A stretch of 64,000 nt of DNA from Pempheris klunzingeri. Its lineage: Eukaryota > Chordata > Actinopteri > Acropomatiformes > Pempheridae. Positions 24,161 through 36,669 of this stretch are shown in pieces. The stretch lies in the NCBI RefSeq assembly GCF_042242105.1, contig NC_092013.1, positions 9,384,618 through 9,448,617 of the forward strand, given 5' to 3'. A model generated the notes under the pieces. It saw nothing but the letters and a program-made list of their open reading frames with translations. It did no database searches and had not been told where the DNA came from. Position 1 is the stretch's first letter, and the number at the start of each line of letters is the position of its first letter. A program made the translations under genes and the position numbers.

Positions 24161-24205
24161 AAATGAATTAGATTCTCACTGGTTAGGCCAAATACAATGA
24201 AAAAT

Positions 24206-24211
24206 TTTATT
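24206..24211 (-). terminator. Candidate CYP27B1 poly(A) signal
   Basis: Canonical AATAAA on the minus strand (context GACAATAAAATTTTTC), about 935 bases downstream of the CYP27B1 stop codon. It implies a 3' UTR of roughly 0.95 kb with no intervening gene. Confidence 0.5.
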
Positions 24212-25145
24212 GTCATTTACAGAAACAGTTTCAAAATGTGTTAAATTAGAATAAATACAGAGCTCAGATACTGGTGTTTATCACGTTTACAAAATGGTGA
24301 TATAACACTCATAGTAGGTTTGGATGTACAAAACAAAATAGAGACAGTTAAACTTGTGCTGCACCGTTGGATTGTGGCGTACATTTACATTTTAAAAGAC
24401 AATACAGTCATATTTACAGACCCCACATTCGGGATTTTAAACGTATTGCTACACAGGAATCATTTCAACAGCTGCCGTTTCAAAATACACTTTGATCAAC
24501 ATATTGAACATCGTATCCACACAAAACTCTCACAGTAGCTCCATAAGAGCTGAAGATATTAGAAACAGTGTGTCCATGAGCCTGATCCTCCTAATACCCT
24601 TGAATAATTTAGGGCACACTGTGTATCTCAGGCTTAGAGAGGCATGCAATGTGCCTCTTAGTATACTGGAAAAACATATACAGAAACATTAATTAAAATG
24701 AACTATTTGCACGACCAGGACACACATACTTGGTTAAGAGTGCAGAAGATTCTATGAAACGCAACATGGTCTGACTCACTATGAGGATAAAACAAAAGTC
24801 TGTGTTGAAGGAGATCACTGGCTCGCTCATGGTCTCTGTGCAAATAAGTGCTTGATGGTGATTTTATCTATAAAAAAATAAACGCTATTAGAGTTGGAGT
24901 TCCACCGCTCCCAGTGGAGAGCCTCAGCGATGAGCTTTCACAGCTCACCCTTCATTCATTTGTCCTCCTCCTCATGTCCGCCGCCACACTCTGGGTTAGA
25001 GGTACCGAGGGCTTTGGCTTCAGTTGTGTTTAAGGTCGAAGGTCGGCTCTAACGTGATCCACTGCGTGCAACAGGCTCACGGTTGCTGTACTCTCTGCCG
25101 CAGAGAGACTCACATTCTCGTAACAGATCAGCACAGAAGAGTGGG

Positions 25146-28100
25146 TCATCGTTCAATAAACTGGAGGCTAATGACATTTTCAGGAACTAGAAGCGTCCGC
25201 GTCATGGGCTTCACAGAAATCCCCTCTGGGTCCGGCTTCACATCGAACTCCATGAGGATCTGATGAGAAACGGAGAAAACAGCCTTACTTACAGGGTGGC
25301 TGACATGAAAGAATCAAACTCTCATCATGTGCTAGGTGGTGGGTAAAATCAAATCAATTCATTTGGAACTGGATTTGCACAACAGCTTAAATCCCCTTCT
25401 TTTAGTTTCTTACATTTTTCCAAGAAAAACTGCAGCAAGAGGATTTGTCTGAAACACTGAAGCTGAAAGTCTGAAAAACTGCATCTACTCGAAAATCTCA
25501 ATTACTTGTTAGGATAATCTGTGTACAAACAGCATGTAACAGAGGGTGTTACAAAGTCTAGAGTCTCTACCAAATGCTTTCTGTATACATGTGGCATAAA
25601 ACATTTTTTAATTTAATTCATTTAATTGCTGCTAAATAAGCACAGTGAGGCAGTGCTTCATTACTGTAATGTTAATGTAACTATTTATATCATTTTTTTC
25701 CATCAGTTTAACAAGCTGATTGGCATAATTTGTCAGAAAATACGTTTTTTCTTTCTTTGTCCTCCAAACTATTGACTCAGCCTGGACTAAAACCACATTT
25801 GGATCCTAATATTTTCACTGTAAAGGCTCATGCACACCCCGTAGACAGGTGCCAAGAAGGAAATATCCATCGGCATGACGAGAGTGTAAGGTTGATAAAG
25901 TTGTATCTCTAATTAAGTTTATTGTAAGCAAAAGGTCAGTGCGCGGGGAGAAAAGGCTGCTCAGTAATCAGTAAAAATCATTCTCCTTGATCACGCCACA
26001 TGTCCTGCCAACTCACCCTGGCAAGAGCAAGGTAGAGCTCCAGCTCAGCGATCCGCCGACCTATGCAGCTACGCTTTCCTACCCCAAAGGGCACGGAGGC
26101 GTACGGGTGATGAGTCTGGTCCTTGTTCAACCACCGATGGGGCTGGAATTCATCCGGATTTGGAAACACTGCTGGATCCCGTGATGTTGCAAAGTGGCAC
26201 AGGGTGATCAGAGTCTGGGTGGAGAGATTTTTCACTGTCAGGTTTGTGCTGCAAAAGGTAACCGATAATTTGGATCCAAACAGTCAAAGTGCACCAATTC
26301 CCTCGACACACTCACATTTTTAGGGATGAGGTAGCCTCCAACCTGGATATCTCTGTCTGTAATGACTCTTGCATTGGCAGGAATCACAGGGTACAACCTG
26401 GAAGACAAAAGTCCAATAAAGCAAAATTAAACCTAAACTTAATTTTGGTGTCCTCAGGAAATGAACTGAATCCTTTTCAGTTATACCTGAGCACTTCTTT
26501 GACTGTGGCCTTCAGCAGAGGCATGCGGGCCACATCTGCTGCCATTGGTATCCTTCGGCCGCCCAGTACGCTCAACACCTCGTCCCGGAGCGACGCCTGC
26601 ACCTCAGGGTGACGGGACATCTCGTACAACGACCAAGACATGGTGCTGGAGATCTGAAAAGACAGATGTCCGCAAGGGGTCAATAAATCTGAAGGACTGA
26701 CGGCAGAATCCAAGAGACGATGGGGTCAGGGTGATCGGTCTTACCGTGTCGACTCCTGCGAGGAGCAGCTCCGTGACGTTGCTGTAGATGGTCTTCATGG
26801 GCAGCCCGGTCTGCGACAGGAAGTAGGTGAGATAACGGCCCTCCACCTTCTCTCCACGGGCAACCTTCTCCGCTTCGGCCGTCAGACGCTGGTCGATGTG
26901 ACCTTTCGCTGAAAGCGCGGAGATTAGAGGCCGTTAGTATGTAAATGAAAATATCGCACAGGGATGCTGAGACACAGCAGTGAGTCCTGAGCCTTCTGGT
27001 TTGACTTGATCAAGTTATGCTTCTTAAAAGATCCCATATTCAAGGATCTTTACTGTTATACCAGCGCACATTTCCCCAGATGGCACAAAATTAAGTATTA
27101 TGCAAAATGCTCTTTTTAAGGTCTTCAGCATAAACGTGTCCCCGGTGAGTCTACAGACTCTCAGACCTTGAGAAAAAAACGTCATCTCTTTTTCTCCTCC
27201 TCCATTTTTCAGTAAATGTGTGTCAAAACACACCATTTAGATTTGGCTCCCTTTATGATGTCATAAGAGATTTGTTGAACATGTGACCTCCTCCAGCACT
27301 TCAGCGGGCTGACTGTCCCCGCTCTTTCAGACAGAAGCTGGAAGTTTTTTTGAACATGAAACCATGTAAAACCTGTTCCAGTAGGACCTTCAAATACAAG
27401 TATGAACTTGAAAATGAGCAGAATATGGGATCTTTGATAAGTACTGAAAACCATGCACAATTGTCCATGATTACAAATTAGATTCTCTCACACACTTGAG
27501 ACCTGTTTACTTAATTTCTAGGGCAAAAAAACAAACTTGACTATTAGGTTGATAATAACCACAGTTTGACCATCGTGACCGATGTACAAATGATCATGTA
27601 GTGCGTGCGGGTTAAGGACTTTAATCTCCTGCCTCCTGATCCAGTTTGCACCAGTGTGATTATTTTAAAAACATTCTAAACGTCAGCTCTGGATAAGTCT
27701 TAAAAGTACTGGGTAGAAACCAGCAAGAGACAGTAAGAGCTGAGGAGGGCAGAAGGAAAATAATTACATGAAGTTTGGAAAGACCTACAGCATGTTCAAC
27801 CTCCATGTTTGTTTTAGTTCCATGTTGTGGCATTACTGCAGACTGAAGCCTCCTTAACACAGCTGCAACAATTAATCGACCAAACGATTAGTTGCCTATT
27901 ATTAAATTAAACACTAACCAATAATGTGATCATCTATTAATTAGTTTGAGTTAAGAAAAAAGTCACAGTTCTCTAATTCCAGCTTCTTAAATGAGCATAT
28001 TTTCTCATTTCTTTACTCCTCTCTGACAGTAAACTGAATATTTTTGGGTTGAGAGATTTGAGGATGTTATGTTGGGCTTTGGAAGACACTGATTTTCACA

Positions 28101-30325
28101 ACATTTTCACCAATTTCTGACATTTTATAGACCAATCAACCAATTGATTGAACAGATTAATCTATAACTAAAATAATCATTAATCAATACACTTTTCATT
28201 GTGTCTTCCTATTATTTTATCACTGTTTCCATGCCGACAGCAGGCTGAAATGTTTCGGACATATGACCTACCAAAGTCAAACATGTAGTCCCAGCACTGA
28301 CAGAAGATGTTCCAGGGTTTAGGAAACAGCTGGTGCATCCAGCTCGGCATGGCCATGGTAAGAAGCGTCATCACAAACATGGTGTTGATCGACTGGATGA
28401 AACGCTCCGTCTCCTCAGGGACGACCGGATCCAGGCAACCGATTCTGGATTCAAACAACACTGAGGAAATGCCTGTCAAAAGAAAAAAAAAAGAAGAAAA
28501 AAAACAAAGGTAAATGAGGAGGTGAGAAAAACGCGGCTCATGCGCTGACAGAAATGAAATGTACCATAAGCTAAAAATAAAAAAAGCACTTCTATGGCTT
28601 TTTAAAAGCTACGTTTTATTATCCAAGTTGTCAGCTGCTGCATCATGCTGACGGAGTGCAGAAACAACATATTGGTTGAATTAATCAATGCAAAACATAA
28701 AACTATAAACAGGAAACAAAACCAACTGGCTAAACATATTTCAATGACTACAACTGTAATATTGTGTACTTTATCGTACAAGCCACAAAATGTTTTCAAT
28801 ATCCCGTTCTTTCAGAGTAGATTATGATTAACGACAGACATTATATAAACAGTAATTCACTCCCACTCAACAACACGATGATGTTTGAGAACTGTGCAGG
28901 TGATGACACAGTCACAGTCGCTGGATTGAAACTGTGTTTAGTCTGGGAAAATCTGGCAGAGGGGAATGTGTAGCTCTCTCTTCCTACAAGAACAACTGCT
29001 GAGGAGCCTCGGGGGAAGGATGTGTGTATCCTCGATTTGTTTCCTTTTTTCCCCTTTTTTTGTGACCTGTAAACCGAGTTTTGCAGTAATCTGCGTGACT
29101 GGATGGTCAGAACAACTCAAACTGAGAACGCTTTTGGTTGGAAATCTCTTCAATCTCTGCTGAAAAGTATATTTTCCTGGTATTTACTTCACATGCAGGA
29201 CTTTTACTAGTAAATTTGTATTCTTGTATTGCACAATTGCCACTTCTACTTCACTAAAGGATCTTAAAACTTTTTCCATCGCTGGAAAGGTGAGATAAAG
29301 TTCAAAATTTGTTTATTTATTTGGGTATGTCAGGCTTTGACAGGCATGTATGTTTAAAATGTCAGTGTCATCACATAGCATTGCTTCCTGGCCCTGATTA
29401 CCGGTGTTTACATGTCGTGCTACGCCCCACGGCGCACGAAACCTTACCCTCAAGGCCGAAGCGATAGAACTCGCTGGCGATGTCGGTGACGAGGCCTTGG
29501 GGACGTCTGCGAAGGCGAAGTTTGGCAACGAGGTCACTGACCACGCTGTTCAGGGTCTTATCGTAAGCTTCGACTGCCTTCGGCCGCAGCATGTGCTTCC
29601 CCAGGAGGCTTCTCACCGACTGCCACTCCTCCCCCTCACTAGGAACACACACAGAGCAGAAATAAACACACGCTCATGTCAGAGTGGCTTCTGCGCTACG
29701 TCAGGGTTTGTCCACTTCATTCAGAGTCAGCAAAGAACATGACTCCAGATGTGGCATACAGGGAGAGGGTAAGTCATTTAAATTCTTCTAAGTCTGACTC
29801 CTCAGTATTACATTTAGTGAAATCTTACACTGTAGCTAAAACTAAGGACCTTACAGTTGTACCTGTCCTCACTTTGGAGGAGGAGTTCCCTTTATTACTG
29901 CGGCTTAATGTTAATGAATGAAATTAGCTGAGAACAGCTGTCTCATCTTCAGTTTGAATAAGCAAGTTGTGTCTTTGTTGTCAGTCCTCAGTTGCTTTAT
30001 CACATCATTCATTATGGCCATATGCTGCACTTGTGAAGCAAGTCGAACCGTGTTAGTTTGATATTGTCTTGTGATTTGTGGCTTCTAATGAGAGCGAAAG
30101 GGGACGTGACAGGAGAGTGACACTCACGACGTGAGGAGGCCATAGTGGAGTCCTCTGAGCTTCCTGTAGTCCTTCCAGGAGGACAGGTCAGAGCGCATGG
30201 GGTGCTGGCCCTCCTGCCTCAGCACCTGCTCGATGAGCGCTGGATCGGCCATGTGAACCGTCAGGATGGGGCCGAAGCTCGCCTTCCACATGGGCCCATA
30301 CCGCTGCACTCCTTCCAACTGGGAC

Positions 30326-30359
<34 letters not shown>

Positions 30360-31210
30360 TGGGGGGCTGCCCTTGTAAAAAACCCTGCAGTCTAAGGCCT
30401 CACTGTCCTTCAGTGACGACAGGAAGATGCCTGCAGGCTTCTCTAATCCTCCTGATACTTTGAATAGATTAAATTAGATACTTTTCATTTAAGCTACATA
30501 ACTGGATCAGACAAATCTTCTTCCCTCTACTTGGCAGACATGTTAATGGATTATATGTTTAACAGACAGTAGACGAGCAGTAATAGAGATTCTTAAATGT
30601 ATTTAAAATATCCTAAATAACTGGACAGACATCCCATTCACCTCTAATAAGGGACATTTAGATTAAAGCGATGAAAATATCCTTGCTGTCACATCACTTG
30701 GATGTTTGAGCTTCACTGTGCAGAATGATGCATGTGCAGAGTTTGACACCATTAGGCTCTTTTCACATCGATCTGCAAAAGGGGGAAAGTTTCTCTGTGC
30801 TGTCAATGATGTTTTCAGACGTGCATCTATTCTGTCCTCCTCAAACCTCCCGTGCTTCCATATTTTTCACCAATTAGTCCACTATGATGCAGAAAAAACT
30901 GCATGCATTTGCACTAAAAATGCAAGTATTGTGAAGAAGTAAATGTGGCTTCTCTTTAACTCATCCCTGCTGAACTTCATCGTTTTACCTGTAACTCGTG
31001 CAGCCGGGACAGCCCCCGTTTGGCGAACAAGTCCCAGGCGAAGCTGGCGACCGACGGTCCGGGCATGTCGTCCAGACTCCTCACCGCCTTTGTCCCCTCC
31101 GGGCCGGCTGACGCGCCTTCAGCCCACCTCTCCATCCACTTGACCAGGGGGAAGGCGCTCCGGCCGGATACTCGAAGAGCTTGCTGCAGCATCCTTCTCA
31201 CAAAGATCAT
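25146..31210 (-). CDS. cyp27b1: 25-hydroxyvitamin D3 1-alpha-hydroxylase (CYP27B1)
   Basis: Mitochondrial class I cytochrome P450 that converts 25-hydroxyvitamin D3 to active 1,25-dihydroxyvitamin D3, taking electrons from adrenodoxin. Nine coding exons, all GT-AG: 30989-31210, 30128-30318, 29448-29638, 28272-28472, 26745-26908, 26487-26653, 26316-26397, 26017-26214, 25146-25259; 509 residues (human 508). Visible motifs: DDMPGPS after the basic N-terminal targeting region, I-helix AGVDT at 319-323, K-helix EVLR at 376-379, and haem loop [10 protein letters not shown] at 449-458 with Cys456 as ligand. CYP27B1 rather than CYP27A or C is favoured by [10 protein letters not shown] at the end of exon 1, LLLAGVDT context, and by METTL1 and MARCHF9 as neighbours. 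No frameshift. The acceptor of exon 2 uses a (TC)n microsatellite as its pyrimidine tract. Confidence 0.96.
25340..25750 (+). repeat. Dispersed repeat B, copy 2
   Basis: Second copy of 22650-23060, about 2.66 kb away in the same orientation. It lies in the last intron of CYP27B1, between exon 26017-26214 and the terminal exon 25146-25259. Confidence 0.7.
27861..28189. mobile_element. hAT-like MITE, copy 2
   Basis: Begins AGCTGCAACAATTAATCGAC and carries, in reverse orientation, the same internal blocks as 11413-11745 (CTCTGACAGTAAACTGAATA, GACATTTTATAGACCAATC). The far terminus is eroded. It sits in CYP27B1 intron 4, just below exon 28272-28472. Confidence 0.75.
30328..30357. repeat. (GA)n microsatellite at a splice acceptor
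   Basis: About 15 GA dinucleotides on the plus strand. On the transcribed minus strand this is a (TC)n run that ends ten bases before the CYP27B1 exon 2 boundary at 30318 (…TCTCATGTCCCAG|TTGG), so it serves as the acceptor's polypyrimidine tract. Confidence 0.9.
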
Positions 31211-31277
31211 GGAGCGGTGGCCGGACGCGGCTTTGTTGGAGATCGGTGCTCATTTTATTTTCCCCGGCTGGCGGCTC

Positions 31278-31285
31278 TATTTATA
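31278..31285 (-). promoter_or_regulatory. CYP27B1 TATA box
   Basis: TATAAATA on the minus strand, 68 bases upstream of the start codon, in a GC-rich setting (CGCGCGT just before, GAGCCGCC just after). It predicts a start site near 31250 and a short 5' UTR. Inverted CCAAT motifs lie further upstream near 31344-31348 and 31427-31431. Confidence 0.7.
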
Positions 31286-31511
31286 ACGCGCGATCTGCTC
31301 CTCGGACCCGCGGAGATAAAGCTGTAAATTTTCTTATCCTGGGCCAATCATGGGTGTAAATGTCACGCAGGCTCCGCCCCCTGCCGGGATGGGACCGTGA
31401 AGGCGTGAGCCGACGGGAAGGTGCGTCCAATCAAAGCACTGAAGCTCAGACCATCCCAGAGACAGCACACGTGGAGGTCCTGGATTAATAATACATGACT
31501 TCTCTGTCACT

Positions 31512-31547
31512 CCCCCCCCCCCCCCCCCCCCAACCCCCAACCCCCCT
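31512..31547. repeat. Long C-run (G-run on CYP27B1 sense strand)
   Basis: About 20 consecutive C bases, followed by AACCCCCAACCCCCC. On the CYP27B1 sense strand this becomes several G-tracts of five or more separated by TT, about 300 bases upstream of the start codon: a potential G-quadruplex. Homopolymer length may be unreliable in an assembly. Confidence 0.85.
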
Positions 31548-34500
31548 CCGTGCAGCACTTTGCTCTCTGATAGTGCAGCAGACTGTTTGGAGTGATCACA
31601 CACTTGTGAGAATGGTGTCTTGTGTGCTTAAAAGATCACCTCCCCTCAAGGCCAATGTTATGATAGATTCCTTTTATCTAAGCAGGCCAAAGATTCAACC
31701 AGAAAGAGACCAATCAATAACCAAAAAGTGCACAAATTACTAAAATTTGGCCATTCTCAATAAGCATCACAAACAGCATTATTATGAATAGGAATATGAT
31801 TGCAGAGGGCCTATGTTAACATTAAGATATTAGGACGCTGGGGCATTATTTCAAGTGTAACGTGGCAAAATAGCTGAGGTATTTTGTCACTATGTTTACC
31901 CATCAACGACCAATTCTTTTGCTGACTTGGTAGGTTTCCTAGTGAGGGAGAAAATCCTGACCTGATTTTCCTTTGAACTGGAATTTGTCCAAAGCACCAT
32001 GTGTGAAGAAACAACCCTGGGGCTGTACTCAGAATCTGCTTTGACATTTACTCTTGTATTTCGTATACTTTAACTAGAAATCTTAGATCAGCCAGTTCGG
32101 AGAAACACGGAGGATTGACTGGCAATCTCAGCTGTAAAACACGGAGGCCTGATGGAAAACCTCTGGGGCACATGTGAGGTACACCTCAGCATTCAGCTCA
32201 CACTTGACTGACAGCATTTTGTTTGTTTAACTGTACCACTTTAATGTTTTCAGGATAAACCTCTTGAGATGTAACATCCACAAAAGCATGACAAAAGCAT
32301 CACTCTGTAGTTAACAAATAAGAAAATGCCTTTATTTAATCACTTCTGCACAGAGGAGAGAAACCGATCAGTGTCTCTAGACATACATTGAAGTGTATCA
32401 GGCTTCAATCTGCTTTAAATAAACCGGCTAATGTAAAGGAATGTGTTTTTAAAATGAATATGAACCAATTACATTTGGCATTTAGACAGTTAAGAGCCTC
32501 AAACATATCACCACATGGAAATGGATATTTCAAAATAAATCTGCATAAACTAAAAGATGTAAAAGATTATGGTTAGCATGATACACAATACTAGCATAAT
32601 CCAAAACACGTAGCAACAAGTTTTTTCTTATATCAAAGGAAAAATAATGTTATTTTCATATAAACAATACACAGACTGTGGTTTACTTTTTTTTCCATGC
32701 GGCGCTCAGAGTGATTAATAATACTGGTGTTTTACAGAGCAAATTTGTGAACATAAAGACCCCATACTGTGTGTAATTGAAAGTATATTTTAGTATATTT
32801 ATGGTGCGGTGTTTAGAGCCAAAAAGCATATACTATGACTTATACATTCCTGTTAGTGTAATACTATATTTTTCCTGTGATGTTTGAGTGTAATGCCTCA
32901 CTTACAGCGAACACCACTTAAAACAATAACTCAGCCAAATGGCACAGTCCTGTAATAGGTGCATATTAAATGTGTGCAGCCTGAAGGAGAATGAAATATT
33001 GTTTGGCACCTGAAATGAGTCCAGCACCCTACTAAAGGTCATTCAAAAAAAAAAGAAAAAAAGAAACACAGCACTTATAACGATATTTAATATGAGAATA
33101 TTATTCACGCAGGAGTATCCAGTAAATTTACTGCAGTGCCACAGGCCTGCTCCTCTGTCTCAGTCATGAACAGGCTGTGTGGAGTTTTGCTAAGTGAAAC
33201 AGTGATTAAGATCAATTTATTTCACTACAGCTTCACGTCTGTCCGGCCTCGTGCTGGGTGAAAGGGTCACTGTTATTCGATCTAATGCAGAACACTTAGA
33301 CTGTGTGTTTTAGGTCTTTATTCTCTGGGTGAATCTCATGAGTCAGCATCCTAAAAGGGTCAAATAAAGTGAGCGTGATTTTTTTTATTCGGCAGAGGGC
33401 TGGAGGAAGACGACCTGCTACGGTTTGTGTGGACCAGATGTTATGAAATCTGAAATCTTGAAGATAAAAATGTCATGAAGTAAATGTAGTCTAATAAATT
33501 GAAATTATGGATAAAGGAACAGCCCGGTGAAGTGATACAAAGACTATATTCACACAGACCTCTTAACAGTCTACGCAACATCCACAATGGCCATGATTCA
33601 CATACAGTATATTATTATATACCACACAGGAAAAGTAACTAAAAAGTAAAAAGTAACACAAGCAGGTACAAGAAAACTGATCACAAGACAAAAGCATGAA
33701 TGTGATGAATAGCTGCAGTAAGACTGTGACATAACAAAATGTATTTAGGTTGCACAATGATGATTGTGGACACTAAAGCTGATGAGCACGAATTGATTAA
33801 ACACTTGACAACAGCTCCAGTCGCATTGAACAAAGCCTTCAGGGTGAAGAGGGTGAGCGGAAGAACATTTTTAAGCACTGTAGCAATCGCAGCATATCTG
33901 ACCTCACTATTTACAGCACGTGACCCGAACATGTGAATCAGACTTCTGTTTCAGACGTTCAGCTATGAGGCTGAAAACCTGCTCTGTGAGAAAGCGTTAC
34001 AACACGAGACAGGTACGCACGAGACTTCCTTGGTGGAAGATGGAGAGTTATCTTCAAAAGATAAATAATGACCTCTGAAATTTACATAAACAACTTTTAA
34101 ACAAGATCACCAATGTCTTGATTAGTTTTGGTTTTGCACAACACACACTGCAAACAAACATCTGTCTGCTCAGGACTGCAAGACTGTAGTACAAATCTAA
34201 ACATGTAAAAATGCACTTCACTCGTCTTGTTCTCGTTTTTTTCCAAGATAAACACACACATATCCTCACAGTTTTGCTCTGGCACAGTGGCTCAGGTGCT
34301 CATCCTCAGTTTCTCTAACAGCCAGCTGGTAATTAAAGACCACACAAGAAGCTGATACAAATTAAAACTCTCCCCAAAAACCAGACATTTCTAATTCATC
34401 TGGCCTTGCCTGAGTAACAGGAGATTCACTTTGAGTATGAAAAACATAATAAGAAAACCTGTTGAAAGAATGGTGTCTTTGTGCTCGTGCTCGTGTGGTG

Positions 34501-34660
34501 TGAACTGATGTGGCCCAGTTGTACAGTAGATCATAAAGCGCAGCAGGGATAATCTGAGAGGTAGTTCCCCCTTACTGTATTGGCACAGTGCCCAGAAGGG
34601 AGGCTGCTATACTCCCAGACTACTGTGTTAAAGTTCATGGCTGTAGTCTGCCTGTCTGGG

Positions 34661-34725
34661 TCTTATCAGATCGTCTTATCAGATCGTTTTATCAGATCGT
34701 CTTATCAGATCGTCTTATCAGATCG
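34661..34725. repeat. 13-bp minisatellite with GATA motifs
   Basis: Five consecutive units of TCTTATCAGATCG (one with TTTTATC). Each unit carries TGATAA on the minus strand, a WGATAR match, so five GATA-factor motifs recur every 13 bp. A (CA)n run follows directly. Confidence 0.95.
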
Positions 34726-34727
34726 TC

Positions 34728-34730
<3 letters not shown>

Positions 34731-34783
<53 letters not shown>
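34731..34783. repeat. (CA)n microsatellite
   Basis: About 26 uninterrupted CA dinucleotides adjoining the 13-bp minisatellite. Confidence 0.95.
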
Positions 34784-34785
<2 letters not shown>

Positions 34786-34944
34786 ACATGCTACTGTATG
34801 TGCCCAGAGGTGCAGATGAATGAGTGAGTATGGCCCCAGTGGTTGTGTTAACTGTTTTCCTTCACTCAGCAGGCTGGTGCGGAGGGTGTATTTATGGTGA
34901 TGGGGTCTACTCCGACCTCTGCTTTCTGCTCCCCAACCCCCCCA

Positions 34945-34985
34945 ACGACCCTGACAGATAAGCGGTATAGACAATGGATGGATGG
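34945..34985 (+). mobile_element. Retroposon 3' tail fragment
   Basis: ACCCTGACAGATAAGCGGT, then ATAGACAATGGATGGATGG, is the familiar 3' end of a fish retroposon family (ending in GGAT repeats). Only the tail can be recognised. Confidence 0.55.
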
Positions 34986-36669
34986 ATTAAATGATATTAC
35001 TACAACTATCTATTCATGCAGTTGAATTGTCAGTGGTTTTCCTGCTGAAGTTTGCATTTACCAAATGTTTCCATTACTTCTAGCTAACATTTTCAGCTAT
35101 TTATCAATAACTATTAGCTAACTATTTAGACTGTTTATCAATTTCTCCATAAGTATTTCACTGCTATCCCCAGGGGTAAGTACTCACTGTATTAAGGACC
35201 CACTGAAAGACTAGCTACTATTACCATACCATTAATCTATAAACACGTTAGTCCCACTTGTCTAATCCATTCTTTCTGTTGCTCTTCATTATGTCTCAAA
35301 AGCATTCACAGTTCTGGATAAAATATTCAACATGTGTTTATGATACACGTTCAGACACTAAATGTTATCTGTATGGCAATGCTGAGATGTGCACAGAGTT
35401 ACTAACAACTTGGGCCAAATACCCGACAGCTGCTTGTGAGCACACAGGATATGAGGATGCGGTAATGAGGAATAGAAATAGAGCAATAAAATTACCAAAT
35501 AATGATTTTTATTGCCATACATGCAGTAATTGATTAACATCGTGCAGTTTTTTAAAAAACACTTTCATGTCAGGAATATAAAATAGGTTTTTAAGGTGTG
35601 GTGAAGGGCATCTGTTAGATTAAGAGCACATCTGGACGCCAGATGTTCTCTGTCACATGAGAAAGACTTTTTCATTCTGGGTGTGTATAATGTATGTCCA
35701 CCACAGTGGCAGCATGCATGTCATAGATAATGAACTGTGTTTGTTGCTCCTGCTGTGCATAATGAGTGATTACTCAAAAAAAAATGTAACTCTCTGTGAT
35801 GATTTCTCATTAAAGTATGTAAATACACACGTTTACAATTACAAAACATGTGATCGTGCATGAATCGGCCTTTTGTAGCAGTTAGAGCATATCCATGACT
35901 AAGGCTGAAGGGGTTTTTGTCAGTGATGTGCTCCTGTCCTCCACATTTGGTTGTAGACTGTAGGTCTAGAACATATATAACTACTTGACCATAATACTGT
36001 TGTAAAACACTGATTGCGTCTCGATTGGTGTTTCCTTATTATTCTTCCTACTTAGCTTTATTTCCTCTGAAGCTTGTTTTTACTCTGGGCTCTCATGTGG
36101 CATTTTAAACGGCAGCAGTATATCTATCCAGCAGTATATAAAACACAAGTACATACATGAATTGTATTTAATACTGTATTATGTAAGATATCTAAAGGTG
36201 TTTTCATAGATGAATGTAAGATGAATGTATATATCTAACTAGATTATCAAAGGCATCCAAGTAATTTTTATGTTTGACGGTATATTTATATTTATTAATA
36301 AGTTGTAAACTTATTTTGCCACTTCTTTAAAGGGCAGTTTTTATTCTTGAATGATTATTTTCAACAAAATTAGGTTAGAGGCCATGATTGATCTTTAAAC
36401 CCCAAAACAAGAGGAAATATAGGTTGGTTATTTGTATGGTCTCAACATTAATGACATTTGAGGATGGCACTATATAAAGAACCCAGTGGGTCATCAATAA
36501 ATTGAAATCTGCCACTAGATTGTGGGATATCTTATGTGCAAAGTCAACATTTTGACTCCAAGGTGACGTGCTCATAAACTTTCTGATGATTCTTGTGTTC
36601 AAACTCTTCAAAGCAAAATGTCTCAGGACAACTGAAATCAGTGACAGGGTTTGAAAATGTAGGATATAC

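Larger units (their letters stand above)
22330..24190. other. MCRS1-CYP27B1 intergenic region
   Basis: No gene is visible. It holds dispersed repeat B copy 1 (22650-23060), a fish-type repeat fragment (23117-23212), a LINE-like 3' tail (23810-23965) and part of repeat A copy 2. The right edge is set by the candidate CYP27B1 poly(A) signal at 24206. Confidence 0.7.

Noticed and set aside
34661-34783. CRISPR-like array
   Set aside because: The 13-bp units are contiguous with no spacers and the host is a vertebrate; it is a minisatellite next to a CA run.
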